64,000 nt of DNA from Anaerotruncus colihominis (GCA_025146135.1 CP102255.1:2666001-2730000); one strand, 5' to 3'. Shown: positions 1 through 10,273, numbered from the stretch's first letter. The notes: generated by a model from the letters alone, not told the origin. Translations and numbers: made by a program.

Positions 1-54
1 TATTCTCCTGCTGTCTGCGAAAAATCCGGCAATTCCCCTATTTTCAAATAAGCC

Positions 55-1494
55 CTAACTTCCCGTATATTCCTTGAGAAAACTGAACGCGGCATCTGGA
101 TAGTATTTGCCGAGCACGCCCATGGCGTACAGAATATAGTCGCGGTCCTGCACAATCCGCGGCTTCTCCTGCGGCAACAGAGAGATACCCGGATCTTCAA
201 AGCAGCGCAGCACCATTTCCTCGGCCGCCTGTTTGTCCGAATGAACAAAGATGCCGCCCACACACAGTACGCGCTCCACGCGGCGCAGATCACGTCCAAT
301 GGCAGTACCCGCCATAATCCCCATGACCGGATCGGCCGTATCAGCATAATGGCCCGCATGACGCCGCAGGGCCGTATTGATGGCGCAGGTGGCCATCGCG
401 CGCTCCAGGGATTTTTCCCGCTCGTCGGCCGGGATATAATCGGGGTGGTCCTCCAGATGCTGGGCAAATCGAAGCACCTCGTCGGGCGTGACGCCGTAAT
501 CGCCGTCCATAGCCCTGATCACCGCATTGGGACCGACAGCCTCCGGGATGCCGGTCGCCGACACGCGCAGCCCCAGATTCCCCTCCACGGTGCGGTAGGA
601 AAACTGCTTTTCATTGTTGATGATCAGTCCGCGTTCCTCGATGGAGAGCTTCTCAAGCTCCGGCAGGGCGGAGTGGATATCCGTGGTCGCGCCTCCGATA
701 TCTACCAGGATCAGCGAGCCGGCACCCTCCTGCTCATAGGTGCCCTTGGCCAGCAGCTCGCTGGCCAGAAGCACCGCACCGGGCGTCGGCACCACAGCCT
801 GATCGGACAGGCCGGCGCGAAATTCCACCAGGCCCCTGGCCCTGGTGATCTGCCTGATAAACTGTTCGTGGATGGCCTCGCGGGCCGGCTTGATATTCAG
901 CTCGTGAATCGTCGGCATGATATTCGGCACGCGTACATAGGCGACGCCCGCTTTGTCAAAAAGCTCTGCCACAGCACGCTGTGCATACTTGTTGCACGCC
1001 ACGATCACGGTCGCCTTGCCGTGCAGCTCGCAGATCATCTCCGCGTTTTCCAGGGCGCATCCCTCGTCCCCGCCGTCTGTCCCACCGGAAAGCAGGATGA
1101 TGTCGGGATTAATCTCCATCAGCACTTCCCTGCGGAAGGACAACGGCTCCTCGGCGGAAACCACCTGCATCACCCGCGCGCCGGCTGTCATAGCCACCTC
1201 CTTGGCGGCCTTGGCGGTGACGCGCGGCATATATCCGAGAGCGACCATACGCAGCCCCCCGGCGGCGGAACAGGAGCTGTACCGTTTCATCTCCGCAGCA
1301 AATTGCACACCCTGGGCTTGGATAGCCGCCTCGGCTCTGCGCGCGCCTTCCATAACGTCGTGCAGCGTGGTGGGCGACTGGCCGCGCCCCAGGAAAGTAA
1401 AGCGCCTGTCCTTCAGCGCGAAGGCCGCCGCCTTGGTATAGGTGCTTCCCACATCATAAACAAGGATATTGGCCTGCATTTCAACCACTTCCAT
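55..1494 (-). CDS. GlmL/MutL-like ASKHA ATPase, probable reactivase of the B12 mutase
   Basis: The 479-residue protein opens with the ASKHA phosphate-1 motif DVGSTYTK (about residues 14-21) and has a second phosphate motif, LVDIGGATTDIHS, in mid-protein. This is the pattern of GlmL/MutL proteins, which sit beside glutamate mutase and are thought to reactivate or protect the cobalamin enzyme. Here the only B12 mutase nearby is the 2-methyleneglutarate mutase two genes upstream, so I infer that it serves that enzyme. Its ATG shares one base with the TGA of mii, which implies translational coupling. A second ATG five codons inside is an alternative start. It is the last gene of the dmdA-dmdB-mgm-mii unit seen here; bases 1-54 hold no gene. 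Confidence 0.85.
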   Translation of the reverse strand: MEVVEMQANILVYDVGSTYTKAAAFALKDRRFTFLGRGQSPTTLHDVMEGARRAEAAIQAQGVQFAAEMKRYSSCSAAGGLRMVALGYMPRVTAKAAKEVAMTAGARVMQVVSAEEPLSFRREVLMEINPDIILLSGGTDGGDEGCALENAEMICELHGKATVIVACNKYAQRAVAELFDKAGVAYVRVPNIMPTIHELNIKPAREAIHEQFIRQITRARGLVEFRAGLSDQAVVPTPGAVLLASELLAKGTYEQEGAGSLILVDIGGATTDIHSALPELEKLSIEERGLIINNEKQFSYRTVEGNLGLRVSATGIPEAVGPNAVIRAMDGDYGVTPDEVLRFAQHLEDHPDYIPADEREKSLERAMATCAINTALRRHAGHYADTADPVMGIMAGTAIGRDLRRVERVLCVGGIFVHSDKQAAEEMVLRCFEDPGISLLPQEKPRIVQDRDYILYAMGVLGKYYPDAAFSFLKEYTGS

Positions 1495-2648
1495 CAGGGC
1501 TGTTTTCCGTAGATTTTAGAGGTCTCTACATAGACATACCCTTCCATAATACGACGGGCTGTGCGCTCAAAAGCGGCTTTTTCGACATGGCCGTCCTTCA
1601 CATCCGCCACCACAGGCAGCACGCCGGCAGGATGACCGATGCGGATGCGGGTCTTGTGCTCAATATCAGGGATGACCTGGTTGACGATGGTGCCCGGAAT
1701 CTTGGCGGCCGCGCCGGTGCAGGCGGTAGCGGTACCCGCGTATGTCTTGTGAAGCACCTGCATGAACATCAGCCTGGCCACGAAATCCACCTCGTCGGCC
1801 TTGATCGTGTTTCCGGTCGTAAAGTCCGTGTAATCCGCCGGGGCCGTGACAAAGCAGATCATCGGGAAAGCGGGAGACTTGGTGCGGGCTTCCTCCTCGG
1901 TTTTACACTTGCCCATCATCACAGCGCCCTTGGCGCGCAGCTCCTCCAGAAGCTCCAGCAGCGCCTTGTTGCCGTTGATCTCGCTGGGCGTCTCGGTGCC
2001 TTTCATCCCAACGTCGCTTGCGCGCACAAAGATGCAGGGATTAGCCACGTCGACCATTGATGCTTCAATAGCGCCTTTGCTCGTCTCAATCACATCCACC
2101 ACGTTCCCGGTGGGGAGCAGTTTGCCCGTGGCCGCGCCTGCAGTGGAGGCGAAATCCATCAGAATGGGGGCGCTTGTGCCGGGCACGCCGTCGATTTTGC
2201 AGTTTCCAGAGACAACGGCCTTCCCGTCGCGCACCTCCACCTCGGCACGCAGGATTTTGCCTGTGTTGGTATTGTGGATGCGCACCATGGTAACGCCCTC
2301 CTCGGCGCGGACCATGCTTTCATCGATGGCAAAGGGACCGACGCCGGAGGAAATATTGCCGCAGTTGCCGCTGTAATCAATCACCGTACCGTCGATGCTC
2401 ACCTGTCCGAAGGTGTAGTCCACGTCGGCGTCGTCACGGGTGGAAGGGCCGATGATAGCCAGCTTGCTCGTCAGCGGGTCCGCACCGGCCAGGCCGTCGA
2501 TCTGGCGGACATCGGGGCTGCCGAAGATGGCGAGGATGGTTTTATCACGCAGGGCCTGGTCCTTGGGAAGATCGTTTTCCTTGATAAAAATGCCTTTACT
2601 GGTACCCGCGCGCATGATCACGCAGGGAATCCGCATCTGATCGCTCAT
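1494..2648 (-). CDS. mii: 3-methylitaconate isomerase (PrpF/Mii family)
   Basis: This protein of about 384 residues belongs to the PrpF/diaminopimelate-epimerase-fold family. It has RAGTSKGIF near the N-terminus, the catalytic-cysteine motif NCGN near residue 96 and a second cysteine in TACTGA. In nicotinate fermentation Mii converts (R)-3-methylitaconate to 2,3-dimethylmaleate. The assignment to Mii rather than another PrpF isomerase rests on its position between mgm and the ATPase in a complete pathway locus. I chose the ATG at 2648 because GGAGG lies about 9 nt upstream; ATGs at 2657 and 2669 are in frame but sit on or before that ribosome site. The gene follows the mgm stop closely. Confidence 0.9.
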   Translation of the reverse strand: MSDQMRIPCVIMRAGTSKGIFIKENDLPKDQALRDKTILAIFGSPDVRQIDGLAGADPLTSKLAIIGPSTRDDADVDYTFGQVSIDGTVIDYSGNCGNISSGVGPFAIDESMVRAEEGVTMVRIHNTNTGKILRAEVEVRDGKAVVSGNCKIDGVPGTSAPILMDFASTAGAATGKLLPTGNVVDVIETSKGAIEASMVDVANPCIFVRASDVGMKGTETPSEINGNKALLELLEELRAKGAVMMGKCKTEEEARTKSPAFPMICFVTAPADYTDFTTGNTIKADEVDFVARLMFMQVLHKTYAGTATACTGAAAKIPGTIVNQVIPDIEHKTRIRIGHPAGVLPVVADVKDGHVEKAAFERTARRIMEGYVYVETSKIYGKQP

Positions 2649-2665
2649 ATCTGACATTCCTCCAT

Positions 2666-4531
2666 TCATCTGTTTTTCTTTTTTTCTTCAATCGCTTTGG
2701 TAATGCAGTCAACGCACGCCTGAGGATCGGAGCCTGGGCCGAAAAACGCGTCCACGCCCAAAAATCCCACACCCTCGGACTGGATTTTGTCCTCGTAATA
2801 CTTGTGTTCTTCTTCCTTCTCAGCGATACGTCCGCCAGCCCACACGACCATTTTGTCCCGCAGGCCAAGCTCCTTGAGACGCTTCTCCACGCGCGGGAAC
2901 AGCGTGACGCCCAGCCCCAGCAGGTTGCTGACGCCCACCGCGTCGGCGTTGGCCTCGGCGGCGACCTCCGCCACTGTCTCAGGCAGGTTCATACCGCGCA
3001 GGAACACTACATCGTACCCCGCGTCCTGAAACGCTTCGCGGATCACATTGATGCCGTTGACATGCGCGTCCGCTCCAACGGTCGCCAGGACGATCTTCTC
3101 CTTGCGCGTCGGCGGCTTTTCAATATGTACCGTGACATGCTCCTTGGTGATGGGACAGCGGGACGCGTCGACGCCAAGAGGCGTATACCCTTCAACATAG
3201 CGGGTAATACCGTCCGGATCGCGGTTCGTCTTAACATAGCGTTTGAGGTCCCATCCGCCGGCGCGCGGGGTATCCATCATACCGCTCTTGCCGCCCTCGA
3301 CAATTAGGTCGATCAGTTCCGTATCGCTCCACTGATGCCAGAATTCCTCCGTAAGGCAGCCGGGCTTCAGGCTGCGGGACGGCAGATGAAGGACGGCCTC
3401 CAGAACGGCAAACGCCTCATCCATCATCATGGATTCATACTCGTCGATGACCGGCGATTCGATACCCGGATTATAGGTGCGGCGGAACACGTCCTCGGAC
3501 GCCCAAACCGCCTGCCCCATGGAGTCGCCGGTTGGGATGCCCACGGACTCGGCAGCCTTGGGACGGTAGAAGTTCGCGCCGCCAAGCTTCGCAGAGATCG
3601 CCATGCGGGCAAAATGCGCCTGCTCCGCGATCAGGTTGGCCGGCGGGTTCTGGAATGTCTCGGGAACGACGATCAGGCTCTTGGAAAGCATATTGTGGCG
3701 GAAGGCGCGCATAATGGCCAAGTCGCGGTAGAGGTTGTTGCCGCCCACGTTCATCTGGATGCCGCTCAGTTCCCAGGGCAGCCCGCCGTGCGCCGCCAGG
3801 CCCTCGGCCAGCAGGCACATCGCGATGGCCATGCCGTCCGTGCCGCCGATGTTGTTGATATGCTTATGTGTGTCAAGCTGCGCGAATATCTTATTTTCGC
3901 CGCAGATCTGAATCGCTTTGTAGCCGTTGACAACCTTGGTGCGGAAATCATGGATGCCGCGGCCGCCGAAATGCACATGGATGACGGGCCCGATGTCCGT
4001 GCCGTCAAAGCCGGCGATCAGGGCGTTTAAGATGTTGATATGCGCCGTATCGCCGGTGGCGTTGATGCGAACGGGATGCTTGGCGCCGCCGCCCATCTGG
4101 ATGAATTCGCGCTCGCCCTTCGGCGTGATGCCGCCCTTGCCCCTGGACTGCTCAATCAGCTCGCGCCCCTTGAGCGGGTCGATGTGGCGGGTGGCCTCGG
4201 AGTGGACGAACTGGAAGATGGTGTCGTTATACATATCCGCATATTTGTAGATATCACACGATTCCTTCCAAGTTTCCTCAGCCGAGTTGCGCCCCAGAAT
4301 CGGATTCAGGCACGGGACGCCCGTCTCCAGCGCCTTCTGGCCAAGCTCATAGATGCGGTAGCCGCTGCGGACAACGCCCGCCACCTCGCGCGGATACGGT
4401 CCGGGCAGCCCCACGACCTCGCCGTTCTCGTCCAAATCCGGCATCTCCACGCCGAAGCAGTCGGCATAAGCACGGATGGTTTCAATGTCTTCCTTTATGA
4501 TTTGCTTTGTTTTTTCCTGTGGATCTTTCAT
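2666..4531 (-). CDS. mgm: 2-methyleneglutarate mutase, coenzyme B12-dependent
   Basis: The 621-residue cytoplasmic enzyme combines a large N-terminal catalytic barrel with a C-terminal B12-binding domain (roughly 480-615). The domain carries DAHVNG, the DxHxxG base-off/His-on signature whose histidine ligates cobalt, then a SNLLGLG stretch and an AGGR turn. Mgm rearranges 2-methyleneglutarate to (R)-3-methylitaconate by a radical mechanism. Single-chain architecture and length fit Mgm, not the two-subunit glutamate mutase. It lies between dmdB (58 nt upstream) and mii (about 17 nt downstream). A GGGGGA ribosome site precedes the ATG. Confidence 0.93.
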   Translation of the reverse strand: MKDPQEKTKQIIKEDIETIRAYADCFGVEMPDLDENGEVVGLPGPYPREVAGVVRSGYRIYELGQKALETGVPCLNPILGRNSAEETWKESCDIYKYADMYNDTIFQFVHSEATRHIDPLKGRELIEQSRGKGGITPKGEREFIQMGGGAKHPVRINATGDTAHINILNALIAGFDGTDIGPVIHVHFGGRGIHDFRTKVVNGYKAIQICGENKIFAQLDTHKHINNIGGTDGMAIAMCLLAEGLAAHGGLPWELSGIQMNVGGNNLYRDLAIMRAFRHNMLSKSLIVVPETFQNPPANLIAEQAHFARMAISAKLGGANFYRPKAAESVGIPTGDSMGQAVWASEDVFRRTYNPGIESPVIDEYESMMMDEAFAVLEAVLHLPSRSLKPGCLTEEFWHQWSDTELIDLIVEGGKSGMMDTPRAGGWDLKRYVKTNRDPDGITRYVEGYTPLGVDASRCPITKEHVTVHIEKPPTRKEKIVLATVGADAHVNGINVIREAFQDAGYDVVFLRGMNLPETVAEVAAEANADAVGVSNLLGLGVTLFPRVEKRLKELGLRDKMVVWAGGRIAEKEEEHKYYEDKIQSEGVGFLGVDAFFGPGSDPQACVDCITKAIEEKKKNR

Positions 4532-4588
4532 ATATATCCCCCTTATCGCTTTCGGATGCGGCCGGCGTTTCCCGGCCCCTTCCCATTG

Positions 4589-5080
4589 TTAAGCAAGCCC
4601 AAGTTCGGCGCGGACGCGGGGGATCAGCCCGCCGTATTCCAGCGTCTTTAATACGTTCGCAGCCAACGGTGCAAACTGCTTTACTTCCCCGTTTACCGTT
4701 ACAGTCCCCTTCTCCAGGTCCGCCTCTATGATATCCCCGGTGTGAAGACTGTCAGCTACATCGGCCGCCCAGACCGGCAGGCCGATATTGATGGAATTGC
4801 GGCGGAAAATGCGCGCAAAGCCCTTTGCTATGACCAGCGACACGCCCACCTGCCTGAGCGCGATAGGCGCCTGCTCGCGGGAGGAGCCGCAGCCGAAGTT
4901 GCGCCCCGCCACAAGGATGCTGCCCGGCTCAAAGACCGATTTAAAATCCAGACCTGCCAGACCAGCCATGGCGAATTTTCCAAGCTGATCCATCGGCTCG
5001 GCCATCGCATAGCCGGGAAGAATCTGGTCGGTATCCACGTCGTCCCCCAAAACGATTACTTTTCCTTTGATGATATCCAT
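4589..5080 (-). CDS. dmdB: 2,3-dimethylmalate dehydratase, small (swivel-domain) subunit
   Basis: The 163-residue protein is a LeuD-type aconitase swivel subunit: DDVDTDQILPGYA at the N-terminus and the substrate-contact motif GCGSSREQAP in the middle. With DmdA it hydrates dimethylmaleate to (2R,3S)-2,3-dimethylmalate. By sequence alone it would be called an isopropylmalate or methylcitrate-type dehydratase; the operon context decides for DmdB. Its ATG starts 2 nt after the dmdA stop, with GAGGG of the ribosome site inside dmdA. Confidence 0.9.
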   Translation of the reverse strand: MDIIKGKVIVLGDDVDTDQILPGYAMAEPMDQLGKFAMAGLAGLDFKSVFEPGSILVAGRNFGCGSSREQAPIALRQVGVSLVIAKGFARIFRRNSINIGLPVWAADVADSLHTGDIIEADLEKGTVTVNGEVKQFAPLAANVLKTLEYGGLIPRVRAELGLA

Positions 5081-5082
5081 AG

Positions 5083-6273
5083 TCAGCCCTCCGCCTTTGG
5101 TACGGTGATCCTGCCGGCGAGCGCGGTTGCCGCCGCCGTTGCAGGAGAGGCCAGATAAATATTGGCCTTCATACTCCCCATGCGTCCAGGGAAGTTCCGG
5201 TTTGTGGTGGAAACCACCACGTCGCGCTCGCTTGTAAGCCCCTCGTGCGCGCCAAAACAGGGACCGCAGCCGGGATTGAGCACCGTAGCGCCCGCGTCGC
5301 GGATGATTTTACACCAGCCGCGCGCCTCCATCTCCTCCAGGACGTCCCTGGAGGCAGGAACGATCAGCGTATTCACATCAGGATGGACGTGTTTTCCCTC
5401 AAAAGCCTTCGCCACCTGCTCCATATCGTTGATACGTCCGTTGGTGCATGAACCCACTACCACCTGGGTAACTTTGACGCCTTCCACCTCCCGGACCGGA
5501 ACCACATTGGCCGGCGAGAAGGGCTTGGCGATCTGCGGCTCCAGCGCGGACAGATCGACCTCTCGCGTCTCGGCGGTATCGCCTTCCCGCGCGGTTGTAC
5601 CAAACAGGGTAATCATGCTGCCGATTTCAATTCCCATATTGCAGACAGTCATTCGTTCGGCCACGGAAAATTCCTCGATACCAGGTCCGGTGAACAAAAG
5701 CGCCTTGTCCACCAGATAATCCGTGCCAAACACACTGCCCAGGTAAAGGATTAAATCCTTGCCGAATACGTTGGCCGGCCGCTTTCCGTTCAGATAGATC
5801 TGAACGACTTCCGGCACCTCCAGATCAAGCCTGCCGGTCGCCATAGCCGCGGCAAGCTCTGTGGAACCGACGCCGATACCGATGGCGCCGTATCCGCCGC
5901 AGGTTCCGGTATGGGAATCGGCGATAGCAATCAGCTCGCCGGGCGCCGCGCGGTGCTTTTCATACATCAGCTGATGGATAACGCCCTCGCCGCGCTGGTA
6001 AAGATGCACGCCGAATTCCTTGGCAAAATCGTCCATGGCCCAAACGCTGTTGCGGGCCTTTTCCGTCGCAGCCGGATAGATATGATCCACAATGAGAACC
6101 ACACGATCCGGATCAAACACCTTGCTGACGCCGATTTCACGGAACATCTTAATCGCGATTGGAGCGGTCACATCGTGGGCGGCCACATAGCTGACCTTGC
6201 AGGAAAGATCGTCCCCCGCGTGCGCTTCGGCAACACCGGCAGCCTTCGCCAGATATGTTTCGATGATATTCAT
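5083..6273 (-). CDS. dmdA: 2,3-dimethylmalate dehydratase, large [4Fe-4S] subunit
   Basis: This protein of about 396 residues is a LeuC/aconitase-type catalytic subunit. Visible signatures are DSHTGTCGGYGAIG, VGSCTNGRIND and NPGCGPCFGAHEG, which together supply the three cysteines of the [4Fe-4S] cluster. With DmdB it performs the aconitase-like step late in nicotinate fermentation. I place the start at 6273 (MNII...), where GGAG lies 5 nt upstream, rather than at the in-frame ATG at 6288. It is the first gene of the downstream unit and follows a 260-nt gap rich in hairpins. Confidence 0.9.
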   Translation of the reverse strand: MNIIETYLAKAAGVAEAHAGDDLSCKVSYVAAHDVTAPIAIKMFREIGVSKVFDPDRVVLIVDHIYPAATEKARNSVWAMDDFAKEFGVHLYQRGEGVIHQLMYEKHRAAPGELIAIADSHTGTCGGYGAIGIGVGSTELAAAMATGRLDLEVPEVVQIYLNGKRPANVFGKDLILYLGSVFGTDYLVDKALLFTGPGIEEFSVAERMTVCNMGIEIGSMITLFGTTAREGDTAETREVDLSALEPQIAKPFSPANVVPVREVEGVKVTQVVVGSCTNGRINDMEQVAKAFEGKHVHPDVNTLIVPASRDVLEEMEARGWCKIIRDAGATVLNPGCGPCFGAHEGLTSERDVVVSTTNRNFPGRMGSMKANIYLASPATAAATALAGRITVPKAEG

Positions 6274-6316
6274 AGAGTCTCCATTCACTCCGTTTCATAG
6301 GATTTTGCCGGGCTGT

Positions 6317-6408
6317 GAGCCTATCCCCAAGCCCACTTTGCGCGAGCTTGGAGACAGGCTCTCTCAAACAGGCCGGGACAATCAGGTCATTCTGATTATC
6401 CTGGCCTG
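6317..6408. repeat. Two tandem imperfect inverted repeats between ndh and dmdA
   Basis: The first stem pairs 6317-6332 with 6346-6361 (14 of 16 positions complementary, 13-nt loop). The second pairs 6369-6385 with 6392-6408 (15 of 17, 6-nt loop GTCATT). Neither is followed by a T run on either strand, so they look more like mRNA-stabilising or processing stems, or a REP-like element, than intrinsic terminators. They separate the hgd-ndh unit from the dmdA unit. Confidence 0.6.
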
Positions 6409-6511
6409 CCCGTCCCGGTGCGGACCAGACCGGAAGGCCCGCCTGTTCCGGCGCTTCGCCATAGAAAAGCGCGCAAAGGCGGAATTTTCCAACAGGCCCT
6501 CGGGCCGCGAA

Positions 6512-6543
6512 AGGCGGGGGATGCCCGTGGACATCCCCTGCCT
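6512..6543 (-). terminator. Hairpin directly after the ndh molybdenum-subunit gene
   Basis: Arms 6512-6523 and 6532-6543 pair at 11 of 12 positions around an 8-nt loop, starting 5 nt past the ndh stop codon. On the minus strand only three Ts follow the stem, so it may be a weak terminator or a 3'-end-stabilising stem that lowers expression of dmdA downstream. Confidence 0.5.
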
Positions 6544-6548
6544 TTGCG

Positions 6549-8867
6549 TTATTTCTTGTACAGTTCGCGCATGATGTCGAGATGCTGGATGGGAAGCTTG
6601 CCAAAGCGGATGTTCAGGGCGTTCTCCACAGCATCGGCGGTGGCTGGAATTGTTGGGATCAGCGCCGGTTCGCCGACGCCCTTTGCACCGAAGGGCCCCG
6701 TTTTGCTGCTGCCGCTTTCCACAACAATGGGATAAATGGTCGGCGCGTCCATCGCGGTAGCCAGCAGATATTTCGAGAAAACAGGGTTTGTGATACGGCC
6801 ATCCTTCGTCTCGATCTTCTCCATCAGGGCAAATCCCGTACCCATGACCACGCCGCCCTCAACCTGACCTTCAACGGCCTGCCTGTTCACGGCGGTTCCC
6901 ACGTCGTGCGCGGAAACAACGTTGAGCACATCCACCAGTCCGGTTTCCACGTCGACCTCCAGGTCCACAATGGTAGCGGCATAGGAATAGACCTCAAACG
7001 GCACGCCGAACATATCCTCGGCGTTGAGTCCCGTGGTCCTGGGGTTATACGCCCCGGAGCCGAGCGCCAGCTTGCCAAGGCGTTTCATCTCGCCCATCAG
7101 CTCCGGATAAGTCATCTTGACGCTTCTGTCCTCGGAGGAATAGATTTCCCTGTGACGGAAAACAAGTTTATCCTGCGGCACATTGAGATAATTTGAAGCC
7201 ACCTCGGCCAGTGTATTTTTGGCCATGCGGGCGGCCAGCATGGTGGCGGAACCGGATATAAAGGTCTGACGGCTTGCGGAAGTCGCCCCACCCTCCGGAG
7301 TGACCTCAGTGTTTGCAAAGGTCACGTGGATGTCCTCATATTCCAGTCCCAGTTCCTCGGCGGCGATCTGCGCCATGGCGGAGGTGGAACCCTGGCCGAT
7401 ATCGGCGCATCCGACCATCAGGTTGACGCTGTTGTCGGGCAGCACCTCGACAAACGCGCCGGCCGGGTTCGGAAGGCCGGTGTTGCCGATGCCGTAATAC
7501 ATGCAGCCGTAGCCGCGGCCGCGGCGTTTGTTGGGCGCTGTTGGGACGCAGGGCGGCAGAACCTGACTGGCCTTGTCGCGCACCGCCTCAAGACACTGCA
7601 CAAAGCCGACGTTTTCATCAAGCACCTGGCCGGTGGAGGTAACGCTGCCCGGACGGTGCGCGTTGATAATGCGCAGCTCAATAGGATCCATGTTAAGCGC
7701 CTTGGCCAACGCGTTCATCTGTCCTTCGTGGGCTACGGCCACCTGGGGAACGCCAAACCCGCGGAAGGCGCCCGCCATGGGGTTATTTGTGTAATAGAAG
7801 GTCGCGTCCACGCGGACGTTCGGCACCTCATAAGGGCCGGCGGCATGGACGACAGCGCGCGTGATAACGGCGGGTCCATAGGAGGCGTAAGCGCCCGTAT
7901 CGGCCAGCAAGGTCGCCTGAACAGCCAGCACCTTGCCGTCCTTGGTCGCGCCGGTTTTATAGTGCATCTTGAACGGGTGCCGCTTGGAGGAAACCATGGT
8001 CGATTCCATGCGTCCGCGGACAATCTTAACAGGGCGCTTGGTATAATAGGAAAGCAGCGCCGCATGGCACTGGACGGAGATATCCAGCTTTCCGCCGAAA
8101 CCGCCGCCTGTGGTAACCTGGACGGAAGACACGCGGTTTTGAGGAAACGCCAGCATTCCGGCGATTTCTCCGCGGTCATAATGCGGGTTTTGCGTGGAGC
8201 TGTAAACGATCATCTGTCCGTTTTCAAAGCTGGCGACGCCGGCGTCAGGCTCAATGAACATATGGGACAGCATGGGCGTCTCATAATCGTTTTCTATGAT
8301 CACATCGCAGTGTTTGAAGGCTTCGTCCACATCGCCGTGCTCAAGATGCTTTTTCTGATGGACGTTTGTTTCACCGTGCACCTTGGGCGCGTCCTCCTCG
8401 GCGGCGCGCTCCATGGTGAGAATCGGCTCGTATTCCTCATACTCCACCTTGATGGCCTCCAAGGCGTCGCGGACAAGCTCCGGCGTTTCGGCGGCCACCA
8501 CAGCGATGGCGTCGCCATACCGGCGGATTTTGTCATCCACAAGGATCGGCTCGTCCTTGAGGATGATGCCAATCCTGTTCTTGCCGGGGATGTCCTTGCT
8601 TGTCAGCACACACACCACGCCTGGGATTTCCAGAGCGGCGGACGGGTCAAAGTTCTTGACAGCGCCATGGCAGATGGTGCTGCGGAAAACGCCGCCGTAG
8701 AGCATGTTCGGCAGCTCCATATCGGCCGCAAACTTGGCGCTGCCCATAATCTTCTCCATGGTGTCCTTTTTGACAACGCTTTTGCCCAGGATGGACCAGT
8801 CGTGCTGACCGGCGACGGAGACATCCACAGAGCTTTTTTCCTTGACAGCGACTTCTGTTTTTTTCAT
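6549..8867 (-). CDS. Nicotinate dehydrogenase, molybdopterin subunit (NdhL and NdhM in one chain)
   Basis: The 772-residue protein is a full xanthine-dehydrogenase-family molybdenum subunit. It has GGGFGGK in the first half, [10 protein letters not shown] (the conserved arginine loop), and GVGEPAL near the C-terminus, whose glutamate is the catalytic base. In Eubacterium barkeri this subunit is split into NdhL and NdhM; here both halves lie in one open frame. The holoenzyme hydroxylates nicotinate to 6-hydroxynicotinate. The ATG overlaps the ndhS stop by 4 bases (ATGA) and has a GGGAGG site. Another purine-type hydroxylase cannot be excluded from sequence alone, but the locus supports nicotinate. 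Confidence 0.88.
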   Translation of the reverse strand: MKKTEVAVKEKSSVDVSVAGQHDWSILGKSVVKKDTMEKIMGSAKFAADMELPNMLYGGVFRSTICHGAVKNFDPSAALEIPGVVCVLTSKDIPGKNRIGIILKDEPILVDDKIRRYGDAIAVVAAETPELVRDALEAIKVEYEEYEPILTMERAAEEDAPKVHGETNVHQKKHLEHGDVDEAFKHCDVIIENDYETPMLSHMFIEPDAGVASFENGQMIVYSSTQNPHYDRGEIAGMLAFPQNRVSSVQVTTGGGFGGKLDISVQCHAALLSYYTKRPVKIVRGRMESTMVSSKRHPFKMHYKTGATKDGKVLAVQATLLADTGAYASYGPAVITRAVVHAAGPYEVPNVRVDATFYYTNNPMAGAFRGFGVPQVAVAHEGQMNALAKALNMDPIELRIINAHRPGSVTSTGQVLDENVGFVQCLEAVRDKASQVLPPCVPTAPNKRRGRGYGCMYYGIGNTGLPNPAGAFVEVLPDNSVNLMVGCADIGQGSTSAMAQIAAEELGLEYEDIHVTFANTEVTPEGGATSASRQTFISGSATMLAARMAKNTLAEVASNYLNVPQDKLVFRHREIYSSEDRSVKMTYPELMGEMKRLGKLALGSGAYNPRTTGLNAEDMFGVPFEVYSYAATIVDLEVDVETGLVDVLNVVSAHDVGTAVNRQAVEGQVEGGVVMGTGFALMEKIETKDGRITNPVFSKYLLATAMDAPTIYPIVVESGSSKTGPFGAKGVGEPALIPTIPATADAVENALNIRFGKLPIQHLDIMRELYKK

Positions 8868-9346
8868 TCTCTGACGCCTCCCTTCGCATCGCGGGCCATC
8901 TCCACGGCCTTGATGATCTTGCTGTATCCGGTGCAGCGGCAGAGGTTGCCGGACATGGCGCGGCGGATTTCCTCGTCCGTTGCGTCGGGCTTTTTATCAA
9001 GCAGCGCCTTGGCCGAAAGGACCATGCCGGGCGTGCAGTAGCCGCACTGCACGGCGCCCGCGTCCACAAACGCCTGCTGGATATAGTTGAGCTGGCCGTT
9101 TTCTGAAACGCCTTCCAGTGTCACAATCGTAGAACCGTCCGCCTGTCCGGCCAGCATCAGGCAGGATGTGACGGCCTTGCCGTTGTAAATGATGGTGCAG
9201 GCCCCGCATTCGCCCTCGCCGCAGCCCTCCTTGACGCTGGTCATGCCCATATCCTCACGCAAAAAGTCCACCAGGCGCTTGTTGGGGTCGGCGGTGACAG
9301 AGACGTCATTACCGTTCAGGTTGAATTGAATCTTGATCTGTTCCAT
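8864..9346 (-). CDS. ndhS: Nicotinate dehydrogenase, [2Fe-2S] subunit
   Basis: The 160-residue electron-transfer subunit holds both ferredoxin motifs of the family. The plant-type cluster cysteines lie in [10 protein letters not shown] plus a later SC. The second cluster uses CGYCTPG and GNLCRCTGY in the helical C-terminal half. It relays electrons from the molybdenum centre to FAD on NdhF. It lies between ndhF (18 nt upstream) and the molybdenum subunit (4-base overlap downstream), the usual F-S-L order. Confidence 0.93.
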   Translation of the reverse strand: MEQIKIQFNLNGNDVSVTADPNKRLVDFLREDMGMTSVKEGCGEGECGACTIIYNGKAVTSCLMLAGQADGSTIVTLEGVSENGQLNYIQQAFVDAGAVQCGYCTPGMVLSAKALLDKKPDATDEEIRRAMSGNLCRCTGYSKIIKAVEMARDAKGGVRE

Positions 9347-9364
9347 ATTGGTTCTTTTCCTCCC

Positions 9365-10234
9365 TCACGCCAGACCGAACTGACTGATGATCTGATCGAA
9401 GCAGCGGCGGGCCGCTCCGCGGACGCCTTCGCGCTTATAGACGACGGAAGGCCGTGTTGGGATCGCCGCCTGGACGGCGTCTGTAAAAGCGGGCAGCGTA
9501 TCGTCCAGAGATTGCCTGGTGAGCGCGCGGCCCTTCAAAAGTGCTTCCAGCTCAGGGGAACGCATGGGATGCTTGCTTACCGCGCCCAGCACCACACGGC
9601 AATCCTCCACCTTGTTGTCAGGGGTGCGTTTTATATAGATGGCAACAGCCAGTACAACGATCGCCAGGCTCTTGCGCTTGCCAATCTTGAAATATCCTAC
9701 GGCCTCGTCGCCGGAAAGCGCGGGAAACCGGATCTCCGTGAGCAGCTCGTCAGGACGGATAGCGCAGTTGCCGGGACCCTTGTTGAAATCCTCAATCGTC
9801 ATGACGCGCTCGCCCCCGGCGCTTTTAAGAACCACCTGCGCGCCATAGGTGAGGAAGGTGGTGGGGCTGTCGCCCGCTACGGATGCATTGACAACGTTGC
9901 CGCCGACGGTACCGAGATTGCGTATCTGCGGTGAACCGACATGAACGGCCGTCTCCCAAAGAGCCGGCAGATGTTCCTGCACATAGGCGTCGTTTTCCAG
10001 ATCGTCGAACGTGGTGAGGGCGCCGATTTTCACAAGGCCCTCCTCCTCTTTTATGTAGCGCAGCTCGGACAATTTATCAATTGCGATCACATGCGCGGGC
10101 GTCTTATGGCGCTCGTTTAACTCAATGATCACGTCGGTGCCGCCCGCAACCACGGCGCAGCTGGACTGATACTGTTCCAGCATGGCCACGGCCTCGTCCA
10201 CTGTAGTGGGGGCGTGGTAAGTAAAGGGCTTCAT
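9365..10234 (-). CDS. ndhF: Nicotinate dehydrogenase, FAD subunit
   Basis: The 289-residue protein matches CoxM/XdhB-type FAD subunits. AGGTDVIIELN near residue 35 and IRNLGTVGGNVVNAS near 105 are the two FAD-binding loops, followed by the C-terminal CO-dehydrogenase flavoprotein domain. It passes electrons from the iron-sulfur subunit to the final acceptor, NADP in the described enzyme. A clear AAAGGAG site precedes the ATG. It follows hgd by 39 nt without a hairpin, so both probably share one mRNA. Confidence 0.92.
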   Translation of the reverse strand: MKPFTYHAPTTVDEAVAMLEQYQSSCAVVAGGTDVIIELNERHKTPAHVIAIDKLSELRYIKEEEGLVKIGALTTFDDLENDAYVQEHLPALWETAVHVGSPQIRNLGTVGGNVVNASVAGDSPTTFLTYGAQVVLKSAGGERVMTIEDFNKGPGNCAIRPDELLTEIRFPALSGDEAVGYFKIGKRKSLAIVVLAVAIYIKRTPDNKVEDCRVVLGAVSKHPMRSPELEALLKGRALTRQSLDDTLPAFTDAVQAAIPTRPSVVYKREGVRGAARRCFDQIISQFGLA

Positions 10235-10273
10235 TTGTTTAAACTCCTTTCGTCCTGATAGGCTGTACAGGGC

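Noticed and set aside
241..1512. Long plus-strand frame opposite the GlmL-like gene
   Set aside because: It mirrors a clear ASKHA gene and is His/Arg/Gly-rich with no motif. GC-rich third positions leave such frames open by chance.
7326..9041. 571-codon plus-strand frame opposite ndh genes
   Set aside because: It lies across ndh genes with strong motifs on the minus strand and has no ribosome site or homologous motif.
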